Of a DNA stretch of 7,748 nt, positions 1-6,362 are shown in pieces; positions within the stretch are counted from its first letter, which is position 1, and every line of letters begins with the position of its first letter. A program made the position numbers and the translations under genes. The notes below the pieces were generated by a model, which worked only from the letters and a program-made list of their open reading frames with translations, searched no databases and was not told the DNA's origin. The DNA comes from Phycisphaerae bacterium (GTDB taxonomy: Bacteria; Planctomycetota; Phycisphaerae; UBA1845; PWPN01): NCBI GenBank assembly GCA_003557125.1, contig PWPN01000363.1:1-7748 (forward strand), written 5' to 3'.

Positions 1-1
1 C

Positions 2-214
2 CGCCAGCTCGATACGGTCATGGTGCCCGTGGTCTTCGCCGAGGACATCAAGGTTGAAGTCAAGGTGTGGGTGGTTCGGGAAAGTACAGGCGACGAGCTC
101 GAGGAAGCTGCGCCCAAGCCGCAGGAGGACCAGGAACCGCGCGCTCGGCCTTCGGCTCACGGAAAGCGCCCGAATCACGGCTTGCAAGTCGATGCGCTTG
201 AGACCGACTTCTAG
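2..214 (+). CDS. rplI: 50S ribosomal protein L9, C-terminal end (partial)
   Basis: This is the last 70 codons of a gene that begins left of the window; the reading frame is open from position 2 to the TAG at 212-214. The first 25 visible residues resemble the C-terminal strand pattern of L9: a DTVMVPV segment, then an acidic FAEDIKVEV and VKVWVV. In other L9 proteins this part reads like H-x-V-x-V-x-L-H-x-D/E-V-x-A-x-L-x-V-x-V. L9 binds 23S rRNA at the base of the L1 stalk. The identification is supported by dnaB starting 24 bases downstream, an order conserved in many bacteria (rpsF-ssb-rpsR-rplI-dnaB). An extra tail of about 45 residues follows WVV; it is rich in Glu, Pro and Arg and looks unstructured, whereas most L9 proteins stop near that point. 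The call rests on a short match plus gene order. Confidence 0.72.
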   Translation, partial: RQLDTVMVPVVFAEDIKVEVKVWVVRESTGDELEEAAPKPQEDQEPRARPSAHGKRPNHGLQVDALETDF

Positions 215-238
215 CAGATTCCTTAAGGCAGGGGGTCC

Positions 239-1684
239 ATGAGCGCTGATCGGCCGACCGGCCCCATTTCGCGGGAAAGGGTTCCGCCGCAGGACCTCGA
301 GGCGGAGATGGCCTTGCTCGGCTCGATGATGCTCGAGCGCGAGGTGATCGGCGACGTCGTTACGGTGATCGGCCCTAACGATTCGGATCGATTCTATCGC
401 GCCGATCACTGCAAACTCTTCGAAGTGCTCGTGCAGCTCTATGAACGGGGCGACCCGGTCGACCTCGTCTCGGTGCGCAACGAGCTCAACGCCCAGTCAC
501 TGCTCGAGACCGTCGGCGGCGTCGAATACCTGACGCAGCTGGCCGAGTCGGTCCCGAACTATCTTCATGCCGAGTATTACGCACGCATCGTTCGCGACAA
601 AGCGATGCTCCGCGACCTGATCGGCGCAACCACCCGGATCAGCGACTCGGCCTACGACCAGGCCGACGACGCGCGCCAGATCCTCGACGCGGCCGAGCAG
701 CTTCTTTTCGAGGTCACCGACGAGCGGATCACCGACCATGCCGCCCAGATCCGCGATGAGCTCGAACAGATCTTTCAGCAGATCGCCTCGCGCGATGGGC
801 ACTGCATCACGGGCATACCGACGGGCTTCCTCGAGCTCGACGACCTGCTCAGCGGCATGCAGCGCGGGGAGATGATCGTGATCGCCGCCCGGCCGAGCAT
901 GGGCAAGACGGCATTCGGCCTGTCGGTGGCCGAGCATACCGCAGCCAACGAGAACATCCCCACCGCCTTCTTTTCGATGGAGATGAGCCGGCTGGCGGTC
1001 GCCCAGCGGCTTCTCTGTTCGCGCGCGGGAGTCGATTCGCAGCGCGTCCGCAAGAACATGGTCTCGGAGGACGAGATCGCCAAGCTCCAGGGCGCTGTGG
1101 GCGAGCTGGCCGAGATGCCGCTGTTCGTCGACGACACGCCGGGGATGAGCGCGCTCGAACTGCGGGCCAAGACGAGACGGCTCTACCTGAAGCACCAGGT
1201 CCAGGTGATTTTCGTGGACTACCTCCAGTTGATGCGCAGCGCGCGACGCGTCGAAAGCCGTCAGCAGGAGGTCGCCGAGATCAGCCGGGGGCTCAAATCG
1301 CTCGCCCGCGAGCTCAACATCCCGGTCGTCGTCATGGCCCAGCTCAACCGCAACCCGGAAGGGCGTACCGACAAGAAGCCCATGCTCAGCGACCTGCGCG
1401 AGTCCGGTGCGATCGAGCAGGACGCAGACGTCGTGATGCTGCTCCACCGCGAAGAGTATTACTGCCGCGTGAAGGGGGAGGTTCCGTCGGAGGATATCCG
1501 CGGACAGGCGGAAGTCATCGTCGCCAAGCAGCGGAACGGCCCGACCGCTTCGGTCAAACTCCATTTCAACGAAAACCTCGCCCGATTCGATCCGCTCCAC
1601 TACGGCGACGAACCCGCCTATGTGCCAAGCGGCGAATATGTGCCGGAACCCGATCCCGGCGACATCGAGGCTGCGCCGTTCTGA
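239..1684 (+). CDS. dnaB: Replicative DNA helicase DnaB
   Basis: This is the hexameric 5'-3' helicase that unwinds DNA at the replication fork and recruits primase. The protein has 481 residues, a normal length. The N-terminal domain starts at VPPQDLEAEMALLGSMML (15-32), the usual DnaB opening. The RecA-like domain carries Walker A ARPSMGKT (217-224), the FSMEMS motif (245-250), Walker B VIFVDYLQLM (323-332), the sensor-like VVVMAQLNR (363-371), then DLRESGAIEQDADVV (385-399). The KQRNGPT motif (430-436) holds the lysine (430) and arginine finger (432) that reach into the neighbouring subunit's ATP site. No intein interrupts the gene. The ATG at 239 is preceded by a purine-rich AAGGCAGGGGG (225-235) and fits the family N-terminus. 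It lies 24 bases after rplI and is probably co-transcribed with it. The last residues, GDIEAAPF, are acidic and end in Pro-Phe, resembling an SSB tip. Confidence 0.98.
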   Translation: MSADRPTGPISRERVPPQDLEAEMALLGSMMLEREVIGDVVTVIGPNDSDRFYRADHCKLFEVLVQLYERGDPVDLVSVRNELNAQSLLETVGGVEYLTQLAESVPNYLHAEYYARIVRDKAMLRDLIGATTRISDSAYDQADDARQILDAAEQLLFEVTDERITDHAAQIRDELEQIFQQIASRDGHCITGIPTGFLELDDLLSGMQRGEMIVIAARPSMGKTAFGLSVAEHTAANENIPTAFFSMEMSRLAVAQRLLCSRAGVDSQRVRKNMVSEDEIAKLQGAVGELAEMPLFVDDTPGMSALELRAKTRRLYLKHQVQVIFVDYLQLMRSARRVESRQQEVAEISRGLKSLARELNIPVVVMAQLNRNPEGRTDKKPMLSDLRESGAIEQDADVVMLLHREEYYCRVKGEVPSEDIRGQAEVIVAKQRNGPTASVKLHFNENLARFDPLHYGDEPAYVPSGEYVPEPDPGDIEAAPF

Positions 1685-1890
1685 TCGTTGGCCGAGCCCC
1701 CCGAGCGATAGCCCTTACCATGGTCGGAGGCCAAAGCGCAAGGCTCCAGGGGCGCGCCTGCCCGCGTTGGGACGGGAAGACTTCAACACCGCTTTTCAGA
1801 TACAATGGGGCAAAACCCGCGCGAGCTGGTGGCGGAAAGTCGCTATCGACCGGTGTTCCCGGCGGCGCACAGGTATTTCGTGAGTGACAT

Positions 1891-3192
1891 ATGAAACGCG
1901 ATGCGATCGAACGCAAAAGGATCCGGTTAGCCTACGGCAAGCAGGGGCTGGAGATCGACGTGCCGGCCGACGCCACGGTCATCGAGCCGCGGTACGTCGA
2001 AGGCGTGGCCGATGAGCGTGAGGCCATCGTCAAGGCATTGCGTGCCCCCATCGCCTGCGATCCCTTGCGGGACCAGGTGCGGGCGGGGCACAAAGTCGCC
2101 ATCGTCCACACGGACATCACGCGCGCCACGCCCAACGAACGCATCCTGCCTCCGCTGCTGGCCGAGTTGGAGTCGGCCGGTATCCGTCGCGACGACATCA
2201 CGCTGCTCAACGCGCTCGGCACGCATCGGCCCCAGACCGACGAGGAACTCCGCGGGATGCTCGGTGCCGATGTCGTGGCCAACTACCGCTGCCTGCAGCA
2301 CGACGGGAACGACGACGCCAACCTCGTGCACGTCGGCCGAACGCGCTTCGGGCACGACGTGCGCATCAACCGCACCTACATGGAGGCCGACGTCCGCATC
2401 CTGACGGGTTTCATCGAGCCGCACTTCTTCGCCGGGTTCAGCGGCGGGCCGAAGGGCGTGCTGCCTTCGATCGCCGGCGCCGAAAGCGTCCTGGATAACC
2501 ACGGCCCCAAGATGGTCGGTCATTCCAAGGCGACATGGGGCATCACGCGGGGCAACCCGATCTGGGAGGAAATGCTCGAGGCGGCGACGATGACGCAGCC
2601 GACGTTACTTCTCAACGTGACGATGAACCGCGACAAGCAGATCACCGGCGTGTTCGCGGGCGCATTGGAGGCTGCCCACGAGGCCGGTTGCCGGTTCGTG
2701 CAGGAATGTGCGATGGCGGCTGTGGAGGAGCCGTTCGACGTCGTCGTGACGAGCAATTCCGGCTACCCGCTCGATCTCAATCTCTACCAGGCAGTCAAAG
2801 GCATGTCCGCGGCGTCCCAGGTCGTCAAGCCCGGTGGCCACATCATCGTGGCGGCCGAGTGCTGGGACGGGATTCCCGATTTCGGTCATTTCGGGAAGCT
2901 TTTGAACGGATTTTCGGCTCCCGACGAAGCGCTCGAATCGATCCAGAGCGGTCGGACAGCCTGCCTGGACCAGTGGCAGGTGCAGGTATTGGCCATGATC
3001 CTTCAAAAGGCGCGTGTGCACGTTTATGCCGAAGGCCTGACCGATGCGCAAATCCGCGGGGCGTTGCTCACCCCGTGCCGGAGTATCGAGACGACCCTGG
3101 CGGAATTGGCTGCCGACAGCGATCGGCCGTTGCGGATCTGCGTCCTGCCCGAAGGGCCGTTGACGATTCCGTACCTGGCTGCACGCAATTGA
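1891..3192 (+). CDS. larA: LarA-family nickel-pincer racemase/epimerase homologue (DUF2088)
   Basis: The 433-residue protein belongs to the lactate racemase LarA family, cytoplasmic enzymes that racemise or epimerise 2-hydroxyacids by hydride transfer on a nickel-pincer (NPN) cofactor. Family landmarks appear in order: HTDITRATP (73-81), NALGTHRPQTDEEL (107-120), FIEPHFFAGFSGGPKGVLPS (174-193), LDNH (201-204) and SGYPLDLNLYQAVKGMSAA (290-308). Residues matching the known Lactobacillus plantarum set are all present: D75, R78, H112, H178, K188 (covalent cofactor lysine), H204 (nickel ligand), Q300 and K303. An active enzyme is therefore likely. The substrate cannot be told; family members also act on malate, phenyllactate, gluconate-type and short aliphatic hydroxyacids. 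No larB, larC or larE cofactor genes and no lactate transporter are in the window. No strong Shine-Dalgarno precedes the ATG at 1891. A TACAAT at 1801-1806 could be a -10 box but lacks a good -35. It converges on the nitroreductase. Confidence 0.9.
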   Translation: MKRDAIERKRIRLAYGKQGLEIDVPADATVIEPRYVEGVADEREAIVKALRAPIACDPLRDQVRAGHKVAIVHTDITRATPNERILPPLLAELESAGIRRDDITLLNALGTHRPQTDEELRGMLGADVVANYRCLQHDGNDDANLVHVGRTRFGHDVRINRTYMEADVRILTGFIEPHFFAGFSGGPKGVLPSIAGAESVLDNHGPKMVGHSKATWGITRGNPIWEEMLEAATMTQPTLLLNVTMNRDKQITGVFAGALEAAHEAGCRFVQECAMAAVEEPFDVVVTSNSGYPLDLNLYQAVKGMSAASQVVKPGGHIIVAAECWDGIPDFGHFGKLLNGFSAPDEALESIQSGRTACLDQWQVQVLAMILQKARVHVYAEGLTDAQIRGALLTPCRSIETTLAELAADSDRPLRICVLPEGPLTIPYLAARN

Positions 3193-3200
3193 TCCACACA

Positions 3201-3238
3201 AAAAGCCCCAATGACATCGACGGCCGTCAAGGGGTCTT
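3201..3238. terminator. Possible bidirectional terminator hairpin between convergent genes
   Basis: CCCC (3206-3209) and TGAC (3212-3215) can pair with GTCA (3226-3229) and GGGG (3231-3234). This gives eight pairs split by a small internal loop (AA against A), with a loop of about ten bases. An A-run (3200-3204) flanks the left side and TCTT the right side, so minus-strand transcripts would end in a U-run, while plus-strand transcripts end in a weaker UCUU. It sits just after the LarA-family stop codon and overlaps the nitroreductase stop codon (TCA at 3227-3229 on the plus strand). The position fits a shared terminator for convergent genes, but the interrupted stem and weak plus-side tail keep confidence modest. 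Confidence 0.4.
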
Positions 3239-3733
3239 GTGGCCGTAGGTTTCCCAGTTGATCACGTCGCTGAGTTCGCGCTTTTCGACCGTGGGGATTT
3301 CGTCGGGATAGCCGACGGGCACCAGTGCGATAAGGCGCATCTCCTGGGGCACGCCGCAGAGATTGAGGATCTGTTCGGCGTAGGGCTTTTTATCGCCGGC
3401 TACCCAGCAGGCTCCCAAGCCGATTGCGTGGGCGGCGTTGAGAAGATTGGTGACGGCTGCACTTCCGTCTTCCAGGTAGTATTTGGTGGGTTTGCTCAGG
3501 ACGACGATACAGACAGGGGCTTCATCGATGAATTTGCCGTGATCCGTGATTTCCGCAATTTCGGATCGGCGACCGGCGTCGGTGACGACGACAAACTCGC
3601 AGGGTTGCACATTTCGCGCCGTAGGGGCGAGTCGGCCGGCGTCCACAACCTGTTCGACGAGATCGGACGTGACGGGCTTCAACTGAAAACGACGCACACA
3701 CCGACGCGTGATGAGTGCCTGCATTGCGTCCAT
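3227..3733 (-). CDS. Nitroreductase family protein (FMN-dependent oxidoreductase)
   Basis: The 168-residue protein fits the small nitroreductase family, homodimeric cytoplasmic flavoproteins that use NAD(P)H to reduce nitro compounds, quinones or other acceptors. Near the N-terminus ITRRCVRRF (8-16) is the usual FMN-phosphate-binding R-R-S-x-R-x-F region, with Cys where Ser is common. LAPTARNVQPCEFVVV (35-50) matches the A-P-S-x-x-N-x-Q-P-W motif. AVTNLLNAAHAIGLGACWV (93-111) is the central helix and G-L-G-x-x-W segment, and LVPVGYPDE (137-145) is the typical late strand and turn. I chose the ATG at 3733 because AGGAAGG lies five bases upstream and the domain begins at once. An upstream ATG at 3778 would add 15 unlikely residues. 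The physiological substrate is unknown and the neighbours give no hint. A 208-base gap separates it from the CBM48 gene upstream, so it is probably its own unit. Confidence 0.9.
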   Translation of the reverse strand: MDAMQALITRRCVRRFQLKPVTSDLVEQVVDAGRLAPTARNVQPCEFVVVTDAGRRSEIAEITDHGKFIDEAPVCIVVLSKPTKYYLEDGSAAVTNLLNAAHAIGLGACWVAGDKKPYAEQILNLCGVPQEMRLIALVPVGYPDEIPTVEKRELSDVINWETYGHKTP

Positions 3734-3738
3734 GATTG

Positions 3739-3745
3739 CCTTCCT
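3739..3745 (-). promoter_or_regulatory. Shine-Dalgarno site that fixes the nitroreductase start
   Basis: On the minus strand AGGAAGG ends five bases before the ATG at 3733. The alternative upstream ATG (3778) lacks such a match at a good distance, so this site decides the start in favour of the 168-residue form. Confidence 0.65.
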
Positions 3746-3792
3746 GTGCTGCTTGAACCGTGTTGGAACCTGTACCACTGCAGAACACTGGG

Positions 3793-3822
3793 ATTGTAAT
3801 CCAAACGGCCTGGAAAAGACAC
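3793..3822 (-). promoter_or_regulatory. Weak candidate promoter for the nitroreductase gene
   Basis: On the minus strand TACAAT (3793-3798) is a good -10 match about 60 bases before the start codon. GTGTCT (3817-3822), 18 bases further upstream, matches the -35 consensus at only three of six positions. The location is sensible but the -35 is poor, so this remains a guess. Confidence 0.22.
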
Positions 3823-3941
3823 GCTTTGGCGAAAGTCACCCCTCGCAGGTAAGAATGTCCCGGAAAGCGGTCGCCATGGTTAATGCATGGATTTTCCCCG
3901 CGCAGACGCAGGATTCGGGCCTGCGGGCTGAGTCAGAGCGG

Positions 3942-4325
3942 TCAATGGGTCGCCGTCTGGGCAGGCAAAGAATGGACTTCCCGAGTTTCGCGCAACTTCT
4001 GTGCAGCTATCACAGCCGCTGCGGGCGCCCGGTAGCGCACATGGGAAGCTGGGGCGTCGATTACGAGCACGGAGTTCCAGCCGAACGCGCCGCGCTCGAT
4101 GCCGAAAGCGGCATAGTCGAGAAACCATTCCCCGTCAGCCAGATACTTGAATTGATAGGTTCCTTCCGGCAATGCCAGCCGGTGCGTCCACTCCCCGTTT
4201 TCGCCGCGAGTCATCGGAGTCGCTGTGCGGTTCCATCCATTGAAGTCGCCAACGAGGTAAACGCGACATGCCTGGGGGCGGAAAAAGCGGAAAATGACCT
4301 CTGTACCACGCGTTTGGGTGACCAT
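3942..4325 (-). CDS. Standalone CBM48 / AMPK-type glycogen-binding domain protein
   Basis: The 127-residue protein is almost entirely one CBM48 (isoamylase N-terminal, E-set) domain, the fold that binds glycogen or starch in branching and debranching enzymes and AMPK beta subunits. Visible landmarks are CRVYLVGDFNGWN (20-32), GEWTHRLALPEGTYQFKYLADGEWFLD (44-70, read in segments) and GWNSVLVID (82-90). Against the AMPK beta1 carbohydrate site, W31 fits Trp100, K60 fits Lys126, W67 fits Trp133 and N84 fits Asn150, so sugar binding looks intact. No signal peptide or catalytic domain is present. The last 37 residues are Ala-rich and partly charged, perhaps a helical tail. The ATG at 4325 has a near-perfect AAGGAGG seven bases upstream. 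It probably targets or scaffolds something on storage glucan in the cytoplasm; this is inferred, as no glycogen enzyme is nearby. Confidence 0.88.
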   Translation of the reverse strand: MVTQTRGTEVIFRFFRPQACRVYLVGDFNGWNRTATPMTRGENGEWTHRLALPEGTYQFKYLADGEWFLDYAAFGIERGAFGWNSVLVIDAPASHVRYRAPAAAVIAAQKLRETREVHSLPAQTATH

Positions 4326-4332
4326 TTTTCAA

Positions 4333-4339
4333 CCTCCTT
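4333..4339 (-). promoter_or_regulatory. Strong Shine-Dalgarno site of the CBM48 gene
   Basis: AAGGAGG on the minus strand lies seven bases before the ATG at 4325. It is the best ribosome binding site in the window and supports this small gene being real and well translated. Confidence 0.75.
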
Positions 4340-4361
4340 GCCTCGTTACAAGATCAAGAAG

Positions 4362-4367
4362 ATTATA
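4362..4367 (-). promoter_or_regulatory. Consensus -10 box close to the CBM48 gene
   Basis: TATAAT on the minus strand sits 37 bases before the start codon, which would give a short leader of about 30 bases. No recognisable -35 lies 15-18 bases upstream, so it would need an activator or another sigma factor, or it is chance in an AT-rich gap. Confidence 0.3.
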
Positions 4368-4413
4368 GCGCGGATATTCAAAAGACCCGTGCGTTTTTAT
4401 CAGACTGTGCAGT

Positions 4414-4442
4414 ATTATGCCCTGCTTGGCGAGTTCGAGCAA
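4414..4442 (-). promoter_or_regulatory. Candidate sigma70-type promoter for the CBM48 gene
   Basis: On the minus strand TTGCTC (4437-4442) and CATAAT (4414-4419) are separated by exactly 17 bases. The -10 matches at five of six positions and the -35 has the key TTG. Transcription would begin about 80 bases before the start codon. Another perfect TATAAT lies further upstream at 4456-4461 without a matching -35. Confidence 0.38.
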
Positions 4443-4538
4443 ATGGAATCGCCGTATTATAGGGTCATAACTGAAGATAAGTGGCCCAATTAGGTGACGA
4501 TAGGTCGTCCCTTGAAGGTGCGGTTTGGATTTCCCTTA

Positions 4539-6230
4539 TCACTGCCTGGTCTTTGTTGTAGCAACCTCGATTTTCAGTCTGGCGATATTCAGCCAGGTTG
4601 AAGCGATAAGGTCTGCAAAGCCGGCATCGTCAGCCGCACTGAAAGTAAGGGCGATATAGATCGGGGGGGGATCCATCGTGGGGCGCGTCGCGTCGAGATC
4701 GACCCATTGCCCGTCGATCCAGAATTGCGTCCAGAGATGCCCGGCCAGGATGTCGCGTCGGCCGGCGAATGCATCGACGTACAACAGTCCCGTCACCAGG
4801 CGAGTGGGGATATCCTTCGCCCGTCCCATCGCCGCCAGGAGCACCCCATGCTCCGTACAGTCTCCCTGACGGCTGCGGGCCACTTCCGAGGCTGTGGCGA
4901 AGCCGATGTCGAAGCTCTTTTCCTCGATGTAGCGGTCTACGAAATGCATCATCTGCTGGGCGAGGCGACGGGGATCCGTCTCCTGGCCGGCTGCCTGCTC
5001 CACCAATTCCACGATTCGCGGATCGTGGTAGTTGAGGACGGGGCTGGCCGCCAGATAGCGTGCGCGCTCCGATTCGCTGAGAGGGATCGCCGGAGGAGTT
5101 TCGGAAAGGGCCGAGGGCCGAGTCACCTGCACGAGGGCCTCGTTCTCATCGTGCCCGGTGATTTTCTGAACAGCGGTTTCGGGCAGATCTTTCAGCGGGC
5201 TCTCGTCGGCCTGGCCCTCAAAACGCACCCGGTACGTGACCTGGTCGAGACGGTCGGCATCGAGCGATCGGCCGAGCTGAATGACCATGTCCAGGAGAAG
5301 CTCGGCCGGATCGTTGGGTGCCATGGCGATGCTCTTGGGGACGGCGATCACCTCCACAGCCATGTCCATGACGCTCATTTCGAAGCGGACATTCTGGCCG
5401 TCCGGCGTGATCCAGGAGATCGTTTCCTGCGGGATGGATCTGTCGTGCCCGCTGGGGATATGCATGACCTGTCGCGTTCGGACGGCTTCGACGCGCCGGC
5501 CGTAAAGATCGACGGTTTCGGATTCCTGGATTTCGATGTCGGCTGTGCAGAGCCGGTTCAGGCTGATCGAAGGTTCGTAAAGGTCCAGGGTGTAGCGCGT
5601 GCCGGGTTCGAGCCCGCGTTTGAACTGTTCGCGGTAGACGGCCCAATCCATCATCGCGCCCCGTGGCAGGGCGTAGGTTCGTTCGGGAAGTTCCTGGCCG
5701 AGCTGCGAAGAGACGACCCTGACCTCGTCGTTGGAGATCGTGCCTTCCACGATGAGAGGCTGTTGAGCGAGGTGCGTCTCGCGTCGGAATGAGAGCGGCT
5801 TTCCGTCGAGCGTTTCGGTCGTCTTGTTGTAGGTCGCGACGGTGATTTCGATCCCCGTGCGCTGCACGGTCATCTGCATCTTGGTCTGGGTGACGATGCG
5901 GTCGCCGTCCGGGCTCGAGACGCGGTCCATACGGATGCGCATCTGGCCGCACTTTCGGCCGCCCATGAGTACCGTATACCACTCATCGACAAACATCCCG
6001 GCAGGGGGATCGGCCGGATCGAAAGATGCCGGCGCCGTTTCGGTGACGGTCGGCTGGGTATCGGCAGGCTGCGTGACGGGCTGTTGGGTGATGGGCGGCT
6101 GGGTTGCAACCGACGTGTCAGCCGACGCCGTCCGGCAGAAAAATGGCCCCGCCGACAGCGCGATCCCCAGAGACAGAACGAGCCCCCAGCGGTTCAGGAC
6201 GTTGCGTTGAGCTTGGACGAATCGTGTCAC
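4539..6230 (-). CDS. Exported transglutaminase-like (papain-fold) protein
   Basis: The 563-residue protein begins with a Sec-type signal peptide: a basic start, a hydrophobic stretch at about 16-31 and a likely cut after ASA (35-37). A low-complexity linker of four TQP/TQQP units follows (43-60). Residues from about 80 to 370 look beta-rich and match no family I can name. The C-terminal part (about 404-520) is a transglutaminase core: SRQGDCTEHGVLLAAMGRA (453-471) with catalytic Cys458, GHLWTQFWIDGQWVDLDAT (497-515) with His498 and Asp513. All three catalytic residues are present, so it may be a cell-envelope protease, cross-linker or amidase; the substrate is unknown. The start is GTG at 6230, with GGAAG six bases upstream and the signal peptide right behind it. 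A promoter lies just upstream, so it is likely transcribed separately from the glycosidase-like gene. Confidence 0.88.
   Translation of the reverse strand: MTRFVQAQRNVLNRWGLVLSLGIALSAGPFFCRTASADTSVATQPPITQQPVTQPADTQPTVTETAPASFDPADPPAGMFVDEWYTVLMGGRKCGQMRIRMDRVSSPDGDRIVTQTKMQMTVQRTGIEITVATYNKTTETLDGKPLSFRRETHLAQQPLIVEGTISNDEVRVVSSQLGQELPERTYALPRGAMMDWAVYREQFKRGLEPGTRYTLDLYEPSISLNRLCTADIEIQESETVDLYGRRVEAVRTRQVMHIPSGHDRSIPQETISWITPDGQNVRFEMSVMDMAVEVIAVPKSIAMAPNDPAELLLDMVIQLGRSLDADRLDQVTYRVRFEGQADESPLKDLPETAVQKITGHDENEALVQVTRPSALSETPPAIPLSESERARYLAASPVLNYHDPRIVELVEQAAGQETDPRRLAQQMMHFVDRYIEEKSFDIGFATASEVARSRQGDCTEHGVLLAAMGRAKDIPTRLVTGLLYVDAFAGRRDILAGHLWTQFWIDGQWVDLDATRPTMDPPPIYIALTFSAADDAGFADLIASTWLNIARLKIEVATTKTRQ
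6051..6104 (-). repeat. Degenerate Thr-Gln-Pro repeat linker (coding)
   Basis: Within the transglutaminase-like gene, codons 43-60 encode four TQP or TQQP units spaced five to six residues apart, directly after the predicted signal peptide cut. It is likely a flexible, possibly glycosylated, linker between the membrane side and the folded part. The codons vary, so this is a protein-level repeat and not a recent DNA duplication. Confidence 0.6.
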
Positions 6231-6236
6231 GTGAAA

Positions 6237-6241
6237 CTTCC
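6237..6241 (-). promoter_or_regulatory. Ribosome binding site supporting a GTG start
   Basis: GGAAG on the minus strand ends six bases before the GTG at 6230. Because the start codon is not ATG, this site together with the signal peptide that follows is what supports the chosen start. Confidence 0.55.
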
Positions 6242-6281
6242 AGCAAAAGGCGGAAACGGGTCAAACCATGCGTCTTTTTTG

Positions 6282-6310
6282 ATTATCCTTTTCCGCGTCG
6301 CCGCTGGCAA
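6282..6310 (-). promoter_or_regulatory. Sigma70-type promoter for the transglutaminase-like gene
   Basis: On the minus strand TTGCCA (6305-6310) and GATAAT (6282-6287) are separated by exactly 17 bases, and each matches its consensus at five of six positions. Transcription would start near 6275, giving a leader of about 45 bases. It lies in the 132-base gap after the glycosidase-like gene, so the two genes need not share a transcript. It is the best promoter match I found in the window. Confidence 0.55.
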
Positions 6311-6362
6311 GTAAACGCACGCTTTGCAGTTTGTACACGACTGTAACGGTCCCGATGTCATT

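Noticed and set aside
497..1600. Long open frame (367 codons) on the minus strand opposite dnaB
   Set aside because: It lies wholly antisense to a certain dnaB gene. Its Arg-, His- and Asp-heavy composition is what high-GC codon use leaves on the opposite strand, and I recognise no domain in it.
1726..1747. Hairpin GGAGGCC / GGCTCC downstream of dnaB as a terminator
   Set aside because: The stem is short with a bulged G, and no T-run follows, so an intrinsic terminator cannot be supported.
1620..1883. 87-codon plus-strand frame overlapping the dnaB end and the following gap
   Set aside because: It begins inside dnaB in another frame, has no ribosome binding site and is Arg/Ser-rich like a shadow frame. 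I treat 1685-1890 as non-coding.
3734..3778. Upstream ATG that would add 15 residues to the nitroreductase
   Set aside because: The downstream ATG has a strong AGGAAGG at five bases and starts directly at the conserved domain.
3907..3925. Perfect 6-bp inverted repeat CGCAGG / CCTGCG just downstream of the CBM48 gene as a terminator
   Set aside because: The loop is a reasonable seven bases, but no U-run follows on the minus strand and the stem does not extend. A 6-bp repeat is easily chance at this GC content.
3708..4493. Open frame of 261 codons on the plus strand spanning the nitroreductase start and the CBM48 gene
   Set aside because: It runs antisense across two well-supported minus-strand genes and their intergenic gaps, and shows no domain pattern.
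4496..4509. Small inverted repeat GACGA / TCGTC downstream of the transglutaminase-like gene
   Set aside because: A five-pair stem with a four-base loop and no T-run is too weak to call a terminator or operator.
4707..5792. Open frame of 361 codons on the plus strand opposite the transglutaminase-like gene
   Set aside because: It is antisense to a protein with a signal peptide and full catalytic triad. The composition is shadow-like and no family is recognisable.
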